This document shows positions 32,957-42,136 of a stretch of DNA of 64,000 nt, one piece after another. A model generated the notes under the pieces. That model made no database searches and was not told the origin of the DNA. It saw only the letters and a program-made list of their open reading frames with translations. The position numbers and the translations under genes were made by a program. Origin of the DNA: Parasulfuritortus cantonensis (GTDB taxonomy: Bacteria; Pseudomonadota; Gammaproteobacteria; Burkholderiales; Thiobacillaceae). How positions within the stretch are numbered: the stretch's first letter is position 1; every line of letters starts with the position of its first letter. Location: positions 1 to 64,000 of the forward strand of contig NZ_SJZB01000049.1 of assembly GCF_004337445.1 (NCBI RefSeq). The letters are read 5' to 3'.

Positions 32957-34570
32957 ATGAACGTCTCCGGCCTCGCCGTCCGGCTCGCCTACTGGCTCGA
33001 CGCCTCGCCGCGCTACGCCAGCGTCGAGGCCTTCTTCGCCGATCTCCTGGTCAACCCGCGCTCGCGCCGCCGGGCCTGGTTCGACATGGTCATGATCGGG
33101 CTGATCCTGGCCAGCGTGTTCCTGCTCATCTACCAGGTGCACCACCCGGTCGGGCCCTTCGCCGCCGCCTTCGAGCGCCTGGTGTTCAGCGCCCTGGTGA
33201 GCGAGTACCTGCTGCGCCTGTGGCTCGCCAGCGCCGGCCACAAGATCGTCATCGAGCACTACGAGCATGCCGAGCTGGTCGGCATGCGCTTCCGCCTGGT
33301 GCCGGCGCTCTGGGCGGTGTTGCGGAGCAAGCTGGCCTACATGACCAGCCCGCTGGCGATCATCGATCTGCTCGCCATCCTGCCCAGCTACCGGCCGCTC
33401 GCCTTCATGCGCCTGTTCCTGCTCTTCCGCCTGCTCAAGCTGTTCCGCTATGCGCGCAGCCTGAACGCCTTCGGCAAGGTGGTGGTCGAGAAGCGCTTCG
33501 AGCTGCTCACCCTGTCGATCTTCGTCGGCGCCGTGGTCCTGATCTCCAGCATTGCGGTGTACCTGTTCGAGGCGGGCGTGCCCGGGACCTCGGTGCAGAC
33601 CCTGGCGGACGCGGTCTACTGGGCCGTCATCACCATCACCACGGTCGGCTACGGCGACGTCTCGCCGATCACGCCCGAGGGGCGCGTGGTGGCCATGGTG
33701 CTGGTGTTCGCCGGCATCGGGGTGGTGTCGTTCGCCACCTCTATCGTCGTCATGGCCTTCCACGAGAAGATGCGCGAGCTGCACGACAACCGGGTGTTCT
33801 CCGAGGTCGAGCGCCTGTCCGGGGTCACCGTGGTGTGCGGCTTCGGGCGCATCGGCCAGGTGGTGGCCCAGCATCTCGCCGACGCCGGCGAGCCGTTCGT
33901 GGTCGTCGACAAGGACGAGGCGGCCGTCGAGCGCGCCCGCCGGCTCGACTACCTGGCCGTGGCCGGCGACGCCTCCGACGGCAGCGTCCTCAACAACCTG
34001 CGCCTGGGCCGCCAGGCGACCCGCATCCTGTGCCTGACCGAGGATGACGTGAAGAACGTCTACATCACCCTGACGGCGCGCGAGTTCTCGCACGACGTGC
34101 TGATCATCTCGCGCGCCAACAAGGCGGAGAGCGTGCGCAAGCTGGTCCATGCCGGGGCCAACCACGTGGTGCGGCCGTACGAGGTGGTCGCGCGCATGGC
34201 CGCCGAGTTCATCGGCCAGCCGGTCGCCTTCGACGCCATCCAGGACGTCGTCACCGGCAGCAAGGGCATCCATCTCGAACCGCTGCCGGTCCTGCCGGGC
34301 AGCCGCCTGGACGGCATCACGGTCGGGACCATGGACTTCGCCGCCCGCAATCTGCTCCTGTTCGGCGTCATCCGGCCCAAGGCCGACGCCCTGGCGGCCG
34401 AGGACGAGCATTACCTGATGGCCGACAAGCGCTTCTATTTCAACCCGCGCCCGCGCTTCCGCCTGCAGGCGCACGACATCCTGGTGCTGATCGGCTACGA
34501 GGTCAGCCTGAACCACTTCCGCAAGCAGCAGGGCCAGTCGCTGCGGACCTGGTGGCGAGGCGCGCCGTGA
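32957..34570 (+). CDS. Voltage-sensor-like K+ channel with C-terminal RCK (TrkA-N/TrkA-C) domain
   Basis: 537 residues, Kch-like: S1-S4-type helices over about 35-195 (an Arg/Lys-containing F-R-L-L-K-L-F-R-Y-A-R-S resembles S4), the pore with selectivity filter T-V-G-Y-G-D at 229-234, S6, then an RCK domain with Rossmann motif G-F-G-R-I-G-Q near 295 and V-V-D-K-D, and a TrkA-C lobe from about 440. RCK rings gate such channels by ions or nucleotides. It overlaps the separate RCK-only gene downstream by four bases. Confidence 0.88.
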   Translation: MNVSGLAVRLAYWLDASPRYASVEAFFADLLVNPRSRRRAWFDMVMIGLILASVFLLIYQVHHPVGPFAAAFERLVFSALVSEYLLRLWLASAGHKIVIEHYEHAELVGMRFRLVPALWAVLRSKLAYMTSPLAIIDLLAILPSYRPLAFMRLFLLFRLLKLFRYARSLNAFGKVVVEKRFELLTLSIFVGAVVLISSIAVYLFEAGVPGTSVQTLADAVYWAVITITTVGYGDVSPITPEGRVVAMVLVFAGIGVVSFATSIVVMAFHEKMRELHDNRVFSEVERLSGVTVVCGFGRIGQVVAQHLADAGEPFVVVDKDEAAVERARRLDYLAVAGDASDGSVLNNLRLGRQATRILCLTEDDVKNVYITLTAREFSHDVLIISRANKAESVRKLVHAGANHVVRPYEVVARMAAEFIGQPVAFDAIQDVVTGSKGIHLEPLPVLPGSRLDGITVGTMDFAARNLLLFGVIRPKADALAAEDEHYLMADKRFYFNPRPRFRLQAHDILVLIGYEVSLNHFRKQQGQSLRTWWRGAP

Positions 34571-35277
34571 CCGCCGGCAAGCTGGCCCTGTTCGGCTGCA
34601 CCACGCTGGGCCTCGAGGTGGCGCGCCGGCTGGCCGACCTCGAGCAGCCGTTCATCATGGTCGACCTCGACGCGGAACGCGTTCAGCGCGCGCGCGACGA
34701 GGGCTTCCGGGTCGAGACGCTCGATTTCACCGACGACGAGGCCCTGCGCCACCTGGGCCTGGGCGAGGACATCGAAGGCATCTTCTGCCTGCTGCCGGAG
34801 GATTCCGAGAACGTCTTCCTGGCCATCAGCGCCCGGGCCATGGATGCCGCCCTGCGCATCGTCGCCATCTGCCGCCAGCCGGAGGCGGCCTCCAAGCTGC
34901 TCGCGGCCGGGGCCGACAAGGTCGTCGATCCCTATGCCATCAGCGGTGCCCGCGCCCACGACCTGATCGCCCGGCCCGAGGTGGTGGAGTTGCTCGAGGA
35001 GACGGTGTTCGGCCAGCAGGACCTCAATATCGCCGAGGTCACCATCCCGCACGGTTCCTGGGTGCACGGCGTGCGTCTCTCGGAACTGCGCCGGCGCATG
35101 ACCCAGAACGTCCTGCTGTTCGGCGTGGTCGACGCCGAACACGGCAGCGACCTGATCTTCAGCACCCGCAACATCGACCACAACCTGGACGTCGGAGATA
35201 CCCTGGTCATCATCGGCGCGCGGGGCCAGATCAACGCCGTGCGCGACATGATCCGGGCCCGCGAGGCGCCCCGCTAG
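34567..35277 (+). CDS. Stand-alone RCK (TrkA-N/TrkA-C) regulatory protein
   Basis: 236 residues: Rossmann TrkA-N lobe ([19 protein letters not shown]) then TrkA-C ([18 protein letters not shown]). The first GxG is modified to G-C-T-T-L-G. GTG 34567 forms a GTGA overlap with the channel stop; an in-frame GTG at 34552 is the alternative. A separate RCK next to a channel that already has one suggests a hetero-octameric gating ring. It ends in a 4-bp overlap with convergent rlmD. Confidence 0.8.
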   Translation: MTAGKLALFGCTTLGLEVARRLADLEQPFIMVDLDAERVQRARDEGFRVETLDFTDDEALRHLGLGEDIEGIFCLLPEDSENVFLAISARAMDAALRIVAICRQPEAASKLLAAGADKVVDPYAISGARAHDLIARPEVVELLEETVFGQQDLNIAEVTIPHGSWVHGVRLSELRRRMTQNVLLFGVVDAEHGSDLIFSTRNIDHNLDVGDTLVIIGARGQINAVRDMIRAREAPR

Positions 35278-36581
35278 ATGCGCTCGAACAGGGCGATGCT
35301 CTCGACGTGGGCGGTGTGCGGGAACATGTTGGCGACCCCCGCGGCGCGCAGCGCATAGCCCTTGGTGTGCACCAGGACCGCGGCGTCGCGTGCCAGGGTG
35401 GCCGGGTTGCACGATACGTAGACGATGCGGCCCGGGCCGGAAGCGTCCTCGGGCAGGGATTTCACCAGTTCGACGGCGCCGTCGCGGGGCGGGTCGACCA
35501 GCCATTTGTCGAAGCGGCCGAGGGCGGCCAGGATCTCCGGCGCCATCTCGAACAGGTTCATCACCTGGTAGCGGGTCAGAGGGTCGAGCCCGTTCAGGCG
35601 CGCGTTCTCCAGGGCCCGGCTGACCAGGGCCGGGCTGCCTTCGATGCCGAGGACGCGGGCGCCCCTGCGGGCGATCGGCAGGGTGAAGTTGCCGAGGCCG
35701 CAGAAGAAGTCGGCGACCTCGTCGCCCGGCTTCGGGTCGAGCATGCGCACGGCGCGCCGGACCAGCATGCGGTTGACGCCGTGGTTGACCTGGGTGAACT
35801 CGGTCGGCTTGAACGGCATGGTGAGTTCGAACTCGGGCAGGCTGTAGGCGAGCGCCGGCGAGTCCAGGGGGTGGAAGGGGTGGGCAGTGTCCGGGCCCTT
35901 CGGCTGCAGCCAGACCTGTACCCCGTGGCGGTCGGCGAAGGCGCGCACGCGGGTCTCGTCGTCCGGGCCGAGCGGCTCCAGGATGCGCAGGACCAGGACC
36001 GACACGGTGTCGCCGACGGCGACCTCGATCTGGGGCAGGCGGTCGCGGATGGCCAGGCCGGCCACCAGTTCGCGCATGGCCGGCAGCAGGCGCCCGATGT
36101 GGGCGGGCAGCACCTCGCAGCCGAGCATGTCGGCGACGTAGCTGCTCCGGCGCTCGTGGAAGCCAACCAGGACGCCGCCCTTTTTGGGTACGTTGCGCAC
36201 CGACAGGCGCGCCTTGGTGCGGTAGCCCCAGGTCGGCCCGTGGATGGGCGCCAGCATGGTCTCCGGGCGCACCTTGCCGATGTGGGCGAAGCAGTCCTCC
36301 AGGACGCGTTGCTTGGCGGCCACCTGGGCCGCCTCGTCGAGATGCTGGTGGGTGCAGCCGCCGCAGACGCCGAACCAGGCGCATTTCGGCGTCACCCGGT
36401 ACGGGCTGGCGCGCACGATGCGTTCCACCTGGGCCTGCTCGTAGGTGTCCTTCTTGCGGTAGGGCGAGGCGTCGACGACCTCGCCGGTCAGGGCGCCGTC
36501 GACGAAGACCGCCTTGCCGTCGTGGTGGGCGACGCCGCGGCCTTCGTGGTCGAGGGATTCGATGAATAGTCGGTAGCTCAT
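35274..36581 (-). CDS. rlmD: 23S rRNA (uracil-1939-C5)-methyltransferase RlmD
   Basis: SAM-dependent rRNA m5U1939 methyltransferase. 435 residues: TRAM domain (L-D-H-E-G-R-G-V-A), [4Fe-4S] cluster cysteines Cys67, Cys73, Cys76 and Cys155 ([10 protein letters not shown]), SAM-binding [10 protein letters not shown], and the catalytic V-S-C-N-P. ATG 36581 opens the TRAM region. The four cluster cysteines favour RlmD over cluster-free relatives. Gap of 53 bp to the exonuclease gene upstream. Confidence 0.93.
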   Translation of the reverse strand: MSYRLFIESLDHEGRGVAHHDGKAVFVDGALTGEVVDASPYRKKDTYEQAQVERIVRASPYRVTPKCAWFGVCGGCTHQHLDEAAQVAAKQRVLEDCFAHIGKVRPETMLAPIHGPTWGYRTKARLSVRNVPKKGGVLVGFHERRSSYVADMLGCEVLPAHIGRLLPAMRELVAGLAIRDRLPQIEVAVGDTVSVLVLRILEPLGPDDETRVRAFADRHGVQVWLQPKGPDTAHPFHPLDSPALAYSLPEFELTMPFKPTEFTQVNHGVNRMLVRRAVRMLDPKPGDEVADFFCGLGNFTLPIARRGARVLGIEGSPALVSRALENARLNGLDPLTRYQVMNLFEMAPEILAALGRFDKWLVDPPRDGAVELVKSLPEDASGPGRIVYVSCNPATLARDAAVLVHTKGYALRAAGVANMFPHTAHVESIALFERI

Positions 36582-36634
36582 GGTGCGGTGCGATCGGGAT
36601 GTGGGCCGGGCCGCCCGGCGGCGGCCGGGACGGG

Positions 36635-37426
36635 CTAGGGCGCGGCGTCGTCCGGCCAGGCGGCCAGGAATTCCTGCCAGTGCGGGGCGCCGATGCCGGC
36701 CAGGGTGGCACGCACCAGGGCGATCTCCTGCGCGTAGTGCGCACGCGTCAGGTGGCCGCGCATGAGCTGGAAGCGCAGGTAGACCAGGTAGGTGTTCACC
36801 ACGTCGGTCTCGCAGTAGTCGCGGATCTCGGCGATCCGGCCGGCCTGGTAGGCTTCCCATACCTTGCTGCCGTCCATGCCCAGCTTGCCCGGGAAGCCGT
36901 ACAGCTTGGCCAGGGCGTCCAGGGCCACGGCGCCGCGCGGCTGGTACAGGGCGAGCAGGTCCATCAGGTCGAGGTGGCGGTTATGGTAGCGGCTGATGTA
37001 GTTGTTCCACTTGAAGTCCTTGTCGTCCTCGCCCTGGTCCCAGTAGCGCGGGGCGCTGACGCCGTGCAGCATGCCGCGGTAGTGCAGGACCGGCAGGTCG
37101 AAGCCGCCGCCGTTCCAGGACACGATCTGGGGCGTGTACTTCTCGATGCCGTCGAAGAAGCGCTGGATGATCTCGCCCTCGTCGGCCTCCGGCTCGGACA
37201 GGGAGAACACCTTGAAGCTGTCGCCGGCCCGGAGGGCGCAGGAGACGGTCACCACCCGCTGCAGGTGCAGGGGCATGAAGTCGGAACCGCCGGTCTGCTG
37301 CCGGCGCATCAGCATGGCCATGTCGGCGACCTCGTCGTCGGAGGGGGCCGGGCCGAGCTCGTGCAGGCGGCGCAGGCCGGCGATGTCCGGGATGCATTCG
37401 ATGTCGAAAACGAGTACGGGAGTCAT
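36635..37426 (-). CDS. Predicted 3'-5' exonuclease, PolB/DnaQ-like
   Basis: 263 residues. DEDD exonuclease motifs: V-F-D-I-E-C-I-P-D (Exo I), [11 protein letters not shown] (Exo II) and [10 protein letters not shown] (Exo III, with Y about 4 before the last D, the DEDDy type). Middle part [11 protein letters not shown] matches predicted PolB-like 3'-5' exonucleases. Probably acts in DNA repair or turnover; substrate unknown. Start ATG 37426; transcribed from the palindromic promoter shared with pgl. Confidence 0.82.
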   Translation of the reverse strand: MTPVLVFDIECIPDIAGLRRLHELGPAPSDDEVADMAMLMRRQQTGGSDFMPLHLQRVVTVSCALRAGDSFKVFSLSEPEADEGEIIQRFFDGIEKYTPQIVSWNGGGFDLPVLHYRGMLHGVSAPRYWDQGEDDKDFKWNNYISRYHNRHLDLMDLLALYQPRGAVALDALAKLYGFPGKLGMDGSKVWEAYQAGRIAEIRDYCETDVVNTYLVYLRFQLMRGHLTRAHYAQEIALVRATLAGIGAPHWQEFLAAWPDDAAP

Positions 37427-37437
37427 GATCGCTAGGA

Positions 37438-37460
37438 GGTAGAATCGGCCGTATTCTACC
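37438..37460. promoter_or_regulatory. Palindromic bidirectional -10 (GGTAGAAT-N7-ATTCTACC)
   Basis: A perfect 8-bp inverted repeat with a 7-nt centre carries TAGAAT on both strands (plus 37440-37445, minus 37453-37458). The minus element points to the exonuclease (ATG 37426) and the plus one to pgl (ATG 37480), with 20-30 nt leaders. The two -10 boxes face each other across 7 bp, so RNA polymerase can occupy only one at a time. Confidence 0.6.
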
Positions 37461-37479
37461 TTCTCGGGGAGGCGGACCG

Positions 37480-38172
37480 ATGGCGACACGTTGGCACGTG
37501 GCTGAGGACGAGACCGACTGGCTGGCGCAGGCGCTGGCCTACACCCTGGCCGCCGAGGCCGAGGCGCTGGCCGAACACGGCCAGTTCCGCGTCTGCCTGG
37601 CCGGTGGCGGCACCCCCGGGCGGCTGTACCGCGAACTGGCCGCGACCGCGCGCGACTGGCCGCGCTGGCAGGTCTGGTACGGCGACGAACGTTGCCTGCC
37701 GCCCGGCCATCCCGAGCGCAATTCCGCCCTGGCCGAACAGGCCTGGCTGCGCCGGGTGCCGATCCCGGCCGCCAACGTGCACAGCATTCCCGCGGAACTC
37801 GGCGCCCGCGCCGGGGCCGAAGTCTACGCCCGCCAGTTGGCCGGGGCCGCGCGCTTCGACCTGGTCCTGCTCGGCCTCGGCGAGGACGGTCATACCGCCA
37901 GCCTGTTCCCGGGCCACGACTGGGGCACGGCGGCCGACGCCCCGGATACCCTGGCGGTGTTCGACGCGCCGAAGCCGCCGCCGGAGCGGGTCAGCCTGTC
38001 GGCGCGCCGGTTGTCCGAGGCGCGCCGGGTGTTGTTCCTGGCCGGCGGTGCCGGCAAGCGGGCGGCGGTGGCCGCCTGGCGCGGCGGCGCGGCCATTCCG
38101 GCGGCGGCGATCCGGCCGGCCGCCGGGGTGGATGTCCTGATCGATCAATCGGCATATGGAGAACGAGCATGA
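37480..38172 (+). CDS. pgl: 6-phosphogluconolactonase
   Basis: Hydrolyses 6-phosphogluconolactone in the oxidative pentose-phosphate and Entner-Doudoroff routes. 230 residues: C-L-A-G-G-G-T-P-G-R-L-Y near 38-49, W-Y-G-D-E-R-C-L-P-P (D-E-R motif), and L-G-L-G-E-D-G-H-T-A-S-L-F-P-G, which is diagnostic. GGGGAGG lies before the ATG. No zwf or gnd neighbour is in view. Its TGA overlaps the start of the DUF4139 gene (ATGA). Confidence 0.93.
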   Translation: MATRWHVAEDETDWLAQALAYTLAAEAEALAEHGQFRVCLAGGGTPGRLYRELAATARDWPRWQVWYGDERCLPPGHPERNSALAEQAWLRRVPIPAANVHSIPAELGARAGAEVYARQLAGAARFDLVLLGLGEDGHTASLFPGHDWGTAADAPDTLAVFDAPKPPPERVSLSARRLSEARRVLFLAGGAGKRAAVAAWRGGAAIPAAAIRPAAGVDVLIDQSAYGERA

Positions 38173-39581
38173 AGAGCATCGCGTTGGCGATCCTGCTGGG
38201 TTTGGCGAGCACGGCCTGGGGCGCGGAACGGCTGGCCACCGACAAGGACCAGACCGGTCTGGCGGTGACCATCTACAACGGCGACCTGGCCCTCGTGAAG
38301 GATGCCCGCAAGGTCAGGCTGGAGGCCGGCGAGAACCAGCTCGCCTGGCGCAACGTCTCGGCCCGCATGCAGCCCGAGACGGCCTTGCTGCGCTCGCTCG
38401 ACGGCAAGCCGCTGAGCCTGCTCGAGCAGAATTTCGATTTCGACCTGCTGACGCCGCAGAAGCTCCTCGAGAAGTCGGTCGGCGAAGCCGTGCGGGTGGT
38501 CAAGACCCACCCGACCATGGGTACCGACAGTTATGAGTCGGCCACCGTGCTGTCGGCCAACGACGGCGTCGTGCTCCAGTTCAAGGACCGGGTCGAGACC
38601 GGCGTGCCGGGACGCCTGGCCTTCGACCACGTGCCGGCCAACCTGCGCGACCGGCCGACCCTGTCCATGCTGCTCGATGCCGGCAAGGGCGGCGAGCAGG
38701 GCCTGGAGCTCAGCTACCTGACCGGCGGCCTGTCCTGGAAGGCGGACTACGTGGCCGAGCTTTCCGGCAAGGAGGACAGCCTGGACCTGAACGGCTGGGT
38801 CACCCTCACCAACGTCAGCGGCACCGCCTACCACGACGCCCAGTTGCAGCTGGTCGCCGGCGAGATCAACCGGGCCCGGCCGGAGGTGACGCCGATGAAG
38901 ATGATGCGCGACATGGTGGCCATGGCGGCGCCGACGGCGGCCATGCAGGAGGAATCCCTGCTCGACTACCACCTGTATACCCTGGAGCGGCCCACCACCA
39001 TCCTGGACAACCAGACCAAGCAGGTTGCCCTGCTCTCGGCCCAGCGCGTGCCGGCGAGCAAGGAATACCTGCTGCAGGGTGCCGAATACTACTACTCGGG
39101 CCAGTACGGCGAGCTGGGCCGCAAGCTGAAGCCGGCGATCTACCTGCAGTTCGACAACAAGGGCGGCCAACTGGGCGTGCCGTTGCCCAAGGGCATCGTG
39201 CGCGTGTACAAGAAGGATCGCGCCGGACGCGCCCAGTTCGTCGGCGAGGACCGCATCGACCACACCGCCAAGAACGAGACCGTCCGGCTCCGGCTCGGCG
39301 AGGCCTTCGACATCACCGCCGACAAGAAGCAGACCGACTACCAGAAGATCGCCGCCGGCCTGCGCGGCGGGGTCTACGAGACGGCCTACCAGATCGAGAT
39401 CCGCAATGCCAAGAACGAGCCGGTCGAGGTCAAGGTGGCGGAGCCGATGCCGGGCGAATGGCAGATGGTCTCCGAGAGCCTCAAGCACGACAAGGACAGC
39501 GCCCACACGGCGGTCTGGCGGGTGCCGGTGGCGGCCGAGGGCAAGACCGTCCTGAGCTGGCGGGTGCGGGTCAAGTACTGA
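38169..39581 (+). CDS. Exported DUF4139 protein
   Basis: 470 residues with a signal peptide (A-W-G-A-E-R near 20). Opens T-G-L-A-V-T-I-Y-N-G-D-L-A-L-V-K, then Y-L-T-G-G-L-S-W-K-A-D-Y and the C-terminal Y-Q-I-E-I-R-N-A-K-N-E-P-V-E-V and L-S-W-R-V-R-V, all marks of DUF4139 (mucoidy-inhibitor A related). Beta-rich, periplasmic or outer-membrane associated; no biochemical role known. The ATG overlaps the pgl stop, but functional linkage to pgl is unlikely. Confidence 0.8.
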   Translation: MKSIALAILLGLASTAWGAERLATDKDQTGLAVTIYNGDLALVKDARKVRLEAGENQLAWRNVSARMQPETALLRSLDGKPLSLLEQNFDFDLLTPQKLLEKSVGEAVRVVKTHPTMGTDSYESATVLSANDGVVLQFKDRVETGVPGRLAFDHVPANLRDRPTLSMLLDAGKGGEQGLELSYLTGGLSWKADYVAELSGKEDSLDLNGWVTLTNVSGTAYHDAQLQLVAGEINRARPEVTPMKMMRDMVAMAAPTAAMQEESLLDYHLYTLERPTTILDNQTKQVALLSAQRVPASKEYLLQGAEYYYSGQYGELGRKLKPAIYLQFDNKGGQLGVPLPKGIVRVYKKDRAGRAQFVGEDRIDHTAKNETVRLRLGEAFDITADKKQTDYQKIAAGLRGGVYETAYQIEIRNAKNEPVEVKVAEPMPGEWQMVSESLKHDKDSAHTAVWRVPVAAEGKTVLSWRVRVKY

Positions 39582-39697
39582 GGCATGGCCGCCGGTGCCG
39601 GCATTCGTGCCAAAATCCGGGCCGAGGAAGCGTCGGCTCGTTCTGCCCGGGCATGACGGCCAAGTCGGCATTTCCCTGACCTGAAACGGAGCGGGCA

Positions 39698-40081
39698 TTG
39701 GGCTATCTGGCATTCATCGCAATCGGCATCGGCGCGGCGGTCGGCGCATGGCTGCGCTGGGGCCTCAGCCTGTGGCTCAATCCGCTCTATTCGGCCATCC
39801 CGCTCGGCACCCTGGTCGCCAACCTGGGCGGCGGCTACCTGATCGGCCTCGCCATCGCCTTTTTCGCCCAGCACCCCGGCCTGTCGCCGGAATGGCGGCT
39901 GCTGCTGGTGACCGGCTTCCTGGGCGGGCTGACCACCTTCTCGACCTTCTCGGCCGAGATGTTCACCCTTTTCGCGCGGGCCCAGCTGGCGACCGGCCTG
40001 GCCGCCATCGGCCTGCACGTGGCCGGCTCGCTGGCCATGACCGGCCTGGGCGTGCTGACCTTCAAACTGATCAGGGGGTAG
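39698..40081 (+). CDS. crcB: Fluoride channel CrcB/Fluc
   Basis: A four-helix dual-topology F- exporter subunit, 127 residues. Conserved R-W near residue 20, G-T-L-x-A-N-L-G-G/x-Y ([10 protein letters not shown]) and the T-T-F-S-T-F-S-x-E selectivity region are all present. Start TTG 39698 has GGAG 6-8 bp upstream; no ATG fits. The 115-bp upstream gap does not contain a recognisable fluoride riboswitch. Followed 4 bp later by DUF190, its usual partner. Confidence 0.92.
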   Translation: MGYLAFIAIGIGAAVGAWLRWGLSLWLNPLYSAIPLGTLVANLGGGYLIGLAIAFFAQHPGLSPEWRLLLVTGFLGGLTTFSTFSAEMFTLFARAQLATGLAAIGLHVAGSLAMTGLGVLTFKLIRG

Positions 40082-40085
40082 GACC

Positions 40086-40403
40086 ATGACGACCCTATGC
40101 GTGCGCTTCTTCGTCCAGGAAGGCATGCGCCATGCCGGCGAACCCATCCACGAATGGCTGTTCCAGACGGCGCGCGAGATCGGCATCGCCGGCGGTACCT
40201 GCTTCCGCGCCAGTGCCGGCTACGGCCGGCACGGCCTGCACGAGGACACCTTCTTCGAACTGGCGGGCAAACTGCCGGAGACGGTCGAGTTCTTCGCCGT
40301 CGAGGGCCTCATCCAGGCGCTCCTGGTTCGGGTCGGCCGGGCCGGCCTGCGCCTGGTCTACGTGCTCCACCCGGTGACCACCGGCGTGACCGGCAACGTC
40401 TAG
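40086..40403 (+). CDS. DUF190 protein, CrcB-linked
   Basis: 105 residues, soluble alpha-beta PII-like fold. Opens T-T-L-C-V-R-F-F-V-Q-E and carries G-G-T-C-F-R-A-S-A-G-Y-G-R-H-G, the DUF190 motif (G-x-x-G-x-G). The family is widely coupled to crcB and has been proposed as a regulator of fluoride channels; the mechanism is not established. It sits 4 bp after crcB. Confidence 0.88.
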   Translation: MTTLCVRFFVQEGMRHAGEPIHEWLFQTAREIGIAGGTCFRASAGYGRHGLHEDTFFELAGKLPETVEFFAVEGLIQALLVRVGRAGLRLVYVLHPVTTGVTGNV

Positions 40404-40419
40404 CCACGCCGTCGCCGTC

Positions 40420-41175
40420 TTGTCCGCCGTCGACCAACTCGTACTCTTCGTCGCCTCCTTCGTCGCCAACTGGTTTTCCGCCCTCTCGGGCGGCGGCGCC
40501 GGGCTGATCCAGTTCCCCATCCTGATCTTCCTGGGCCTGCCGTTCGGCGTCGCCCTCGCCACCCACAAGGTCGCCACGGTATTCCTGGGCCTGGGTGCCG
40601 CCCTGCGCCACCTGAAGGAGAGCCATCTCGAGCGCCGCTTCGTGCTCGCCATCGTCGGGGCCGGCGTGCCCGGCGTCGCCCTCGGCGCCTCGGTCATCCT
40701 GTACGTGCCGGAGCGCCCGGCCATCCTGGCGCTCGGCATCCTGACCCTGGGGCTGGGCCTGTATTCCATGGTCAAGCCCAAGCTGGGCCTGGACTACGCG
40801 CCCCGCAACCGCACCGGGATCGGGCTGGCCGTGGGCCTGGCGGGCCTGTTCTCGGTCGGTTTCCTGAACGGCTCGATCACCTCGGGCTCGGGCCTGTTCC
40901 TGACCCTCTGGCTGGTGCGCCACTTCGGCCTCGACTACAAGCGCGCGGTCGCCTACACCATGGTGGTCGGCGGCGTGCTCTGGAACGGTACCGGGGCGGC
41001 GGTCCTGGGCGTGCTCGGCAACGTCCGCTGGGACTGGATGCCGGTCCTTCTGATCGGCGCCCTGCTGGGCGGCTACCTGGGCAGCCACGTGGCCATCGTC
41101 AAGGGCAACCTGTGGGTCAAGCGCGCCTTCGAGGTCACCACCATCCTGATCGGCGCCAAGCTGATCGTCGGCTGA
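40420..41175 (+). CDS. Sulfite exporter TauE/SafE family permease
   Basis: 251 residues, eight-helix membrane protein. The two TauE repeats are visible: S-G-G-G-A-G-L-I-Q-F-P near residue 25 and the second with G-S-I-T-S-G-S-G-L-F. Family members move sulfite, sulfoacetate or other anions, or act in cytochrome assembly; the substrate here is unknown. Start TTG 40420, 17 bp after DUF190. The position after crcB-DUF190 suggests an anion-export operon. Confidence 0.8.
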   Translation: MSAVDQLVLFVASFVANWFSALSGGGAGLIQFPILIFLGLPFGVALATHKVATVFLGLGAALRHLKESHLERRFVLAIVGAGVPGVALGASVILYVPERPAILALGILTLGLGLYSMVKPKLGLDYAPRNRTGIGLAVGLAGLFSVGFLNGSITSGSGLFLTLWLVRHFGLDYKRAVAYTMVVGGVLWNGTGAAVLGVLGNVRWDWMPVLLIGALLGGYLGSHVAIVKGNLWVKRAFEVTTILIGAKLIVG

Positions 41176-41181
41176 GGCGCC

Positions 41182-42084
41182 TTAGCTCCGCCGCCAGAAG
41201 CGCAGGGCGGCGCCGCGCTCGAGCCGGCAGCGGCGCGGCGCGCGGCCGGTCAGGGTCAGTTCGAGGCGGTCCAGGCGGCCCAGTTGCACGGCGCGCAGGG
41301 CGGGCTTCAGCCAGTTGCGGTCGGCCGCGCCGGGGTCGGCGAGGACCGCCAGGGTGACGCCGTCGGCGGGATCGGCCGGCAAGCTGACCGGCAGGGCGGC
41401 GGCCGGGATTCCGGCCGCGGCCGCCAGCGCCCGGGCCAGGAAGTCGTCGGCCAGGACCCGGTCGCAGGCCGCCACGACGGCGGCCGGACGGCCGCCGCCC
41501 CACAGCCAGACGCCGTTCACGACCGGCTCGCCGCGGGCCTCGCGGGCGGCGTTGACCGGATGGTCGTGCAGGCACATCTGAATCTCCACCAGGGTACGCT
41601 GTACGGCGCCGGCATCGGGGCCGGCCAGCCGGCCGGGCAGCGCCTGGGCGCCGGCGACTTCGTCGAGCGGCGGGGCGGTGACGGCGGGTGGCGCCGGGAA
41701 ACGGGCATACCAGCGCGTCGGATGCGGGGCGATGAAGTCGACGTCGCCGGCGAAGGCGCGGTTGAGGGCGGCGACCAGTTCGGCGGCCTCGGCCGCGGCC
41801 AGGGCGAAGTGGCGTCGGTCGAGCAGGGTCAGGCTGTGCATGCCGGCCGCCAGATGCACCGGGTCGGCCCGGAACCAGGCACCGGCACCCGGATCGACGC
41901 CCTCCGCGGCCAGGGCGTAGGGCGCCAGGGCGGCATCGTCGATGCCGAACAGGCCGGCCAGTGCGGCACTGGTACCGCCTGCGCCGGGACAGGCGTCGAC
42001 CCGGCCGCGGGCGATCAGCCGGGCCAGGTAGGGCAACTCGCCGAGGTCGTCGGTGTCGGCGAGGATCAGATGCAGGTGTCTCAT
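41182..42084 (-). CDS. COG4255-like phosphoglycerate-mutase-related protein
   Basis: 300 residues, matching a betaproteobacterial family annotated as phosphoglycerate mutase-like (COG4255). Motifs include L-H-L-I-L-A-D at the N-terminus, M-C-L-H-D-H-P-V-N near 170 and G-V-W-L-W-G-G-G. The metal-binding set of independent phosphoglycerate mutases is not complete, so catalytic activity is doubtful. Convergent with the TauE gene (6 bp) and divergent from yjbQ. Confidence 0.55.
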   Translation of the reverse strand: MRHLHLILADTDDLGELPYLARLIARGRVDACPGAGGTSAALAGLFGIDDAALAPYALAAEGVDPGAGAWFRADPVHLAAGMHSLTLLDRRHFALAAAEAAELVAALNRAFAGDVDFIAPHPTRWYARFPAPPAVTAPPLDEVAGAQALPGRLAGPDAGAVQRTLVEIQMCLHDHPVNAAREARGEPVVNGVWLWGGGRPAAVVAACDRVLADDFLARALAAAAGIPAAALPVSLPADPADGVTLAVLADPGAADRNWLKPALRAVQLGRLDRLELTLTGRAPRRCRLERGAALRFWRRS

Positions 42085-42136
42085 GGCCGGGATTGTATGC
42101 CCGGCGCCGGCCGGCTTTCGTCGCTACAATGCCGCC

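Noticed and set aside
32945-34516. Long minus-strand ORF (about 520 codons) opposite the K+ channel
   Set aside because: It is rich in His, Gln, Asp and Arg with no domain, which is the usual mirror reading of a GC-rich gene; the plus-strand channel has full motifs.
39582-39697. Fluoride riboswitch before crcB
   Set aside because: I looked for the conserved pseudoknot sequence pattern and saw none. A covariance-model search would decide.
41182-42084. Active phosphoglycerate mutase
   Set aside because: The general similarity is there but the metal-binding residue set of independent phosphoglycerate mutases is not complete.
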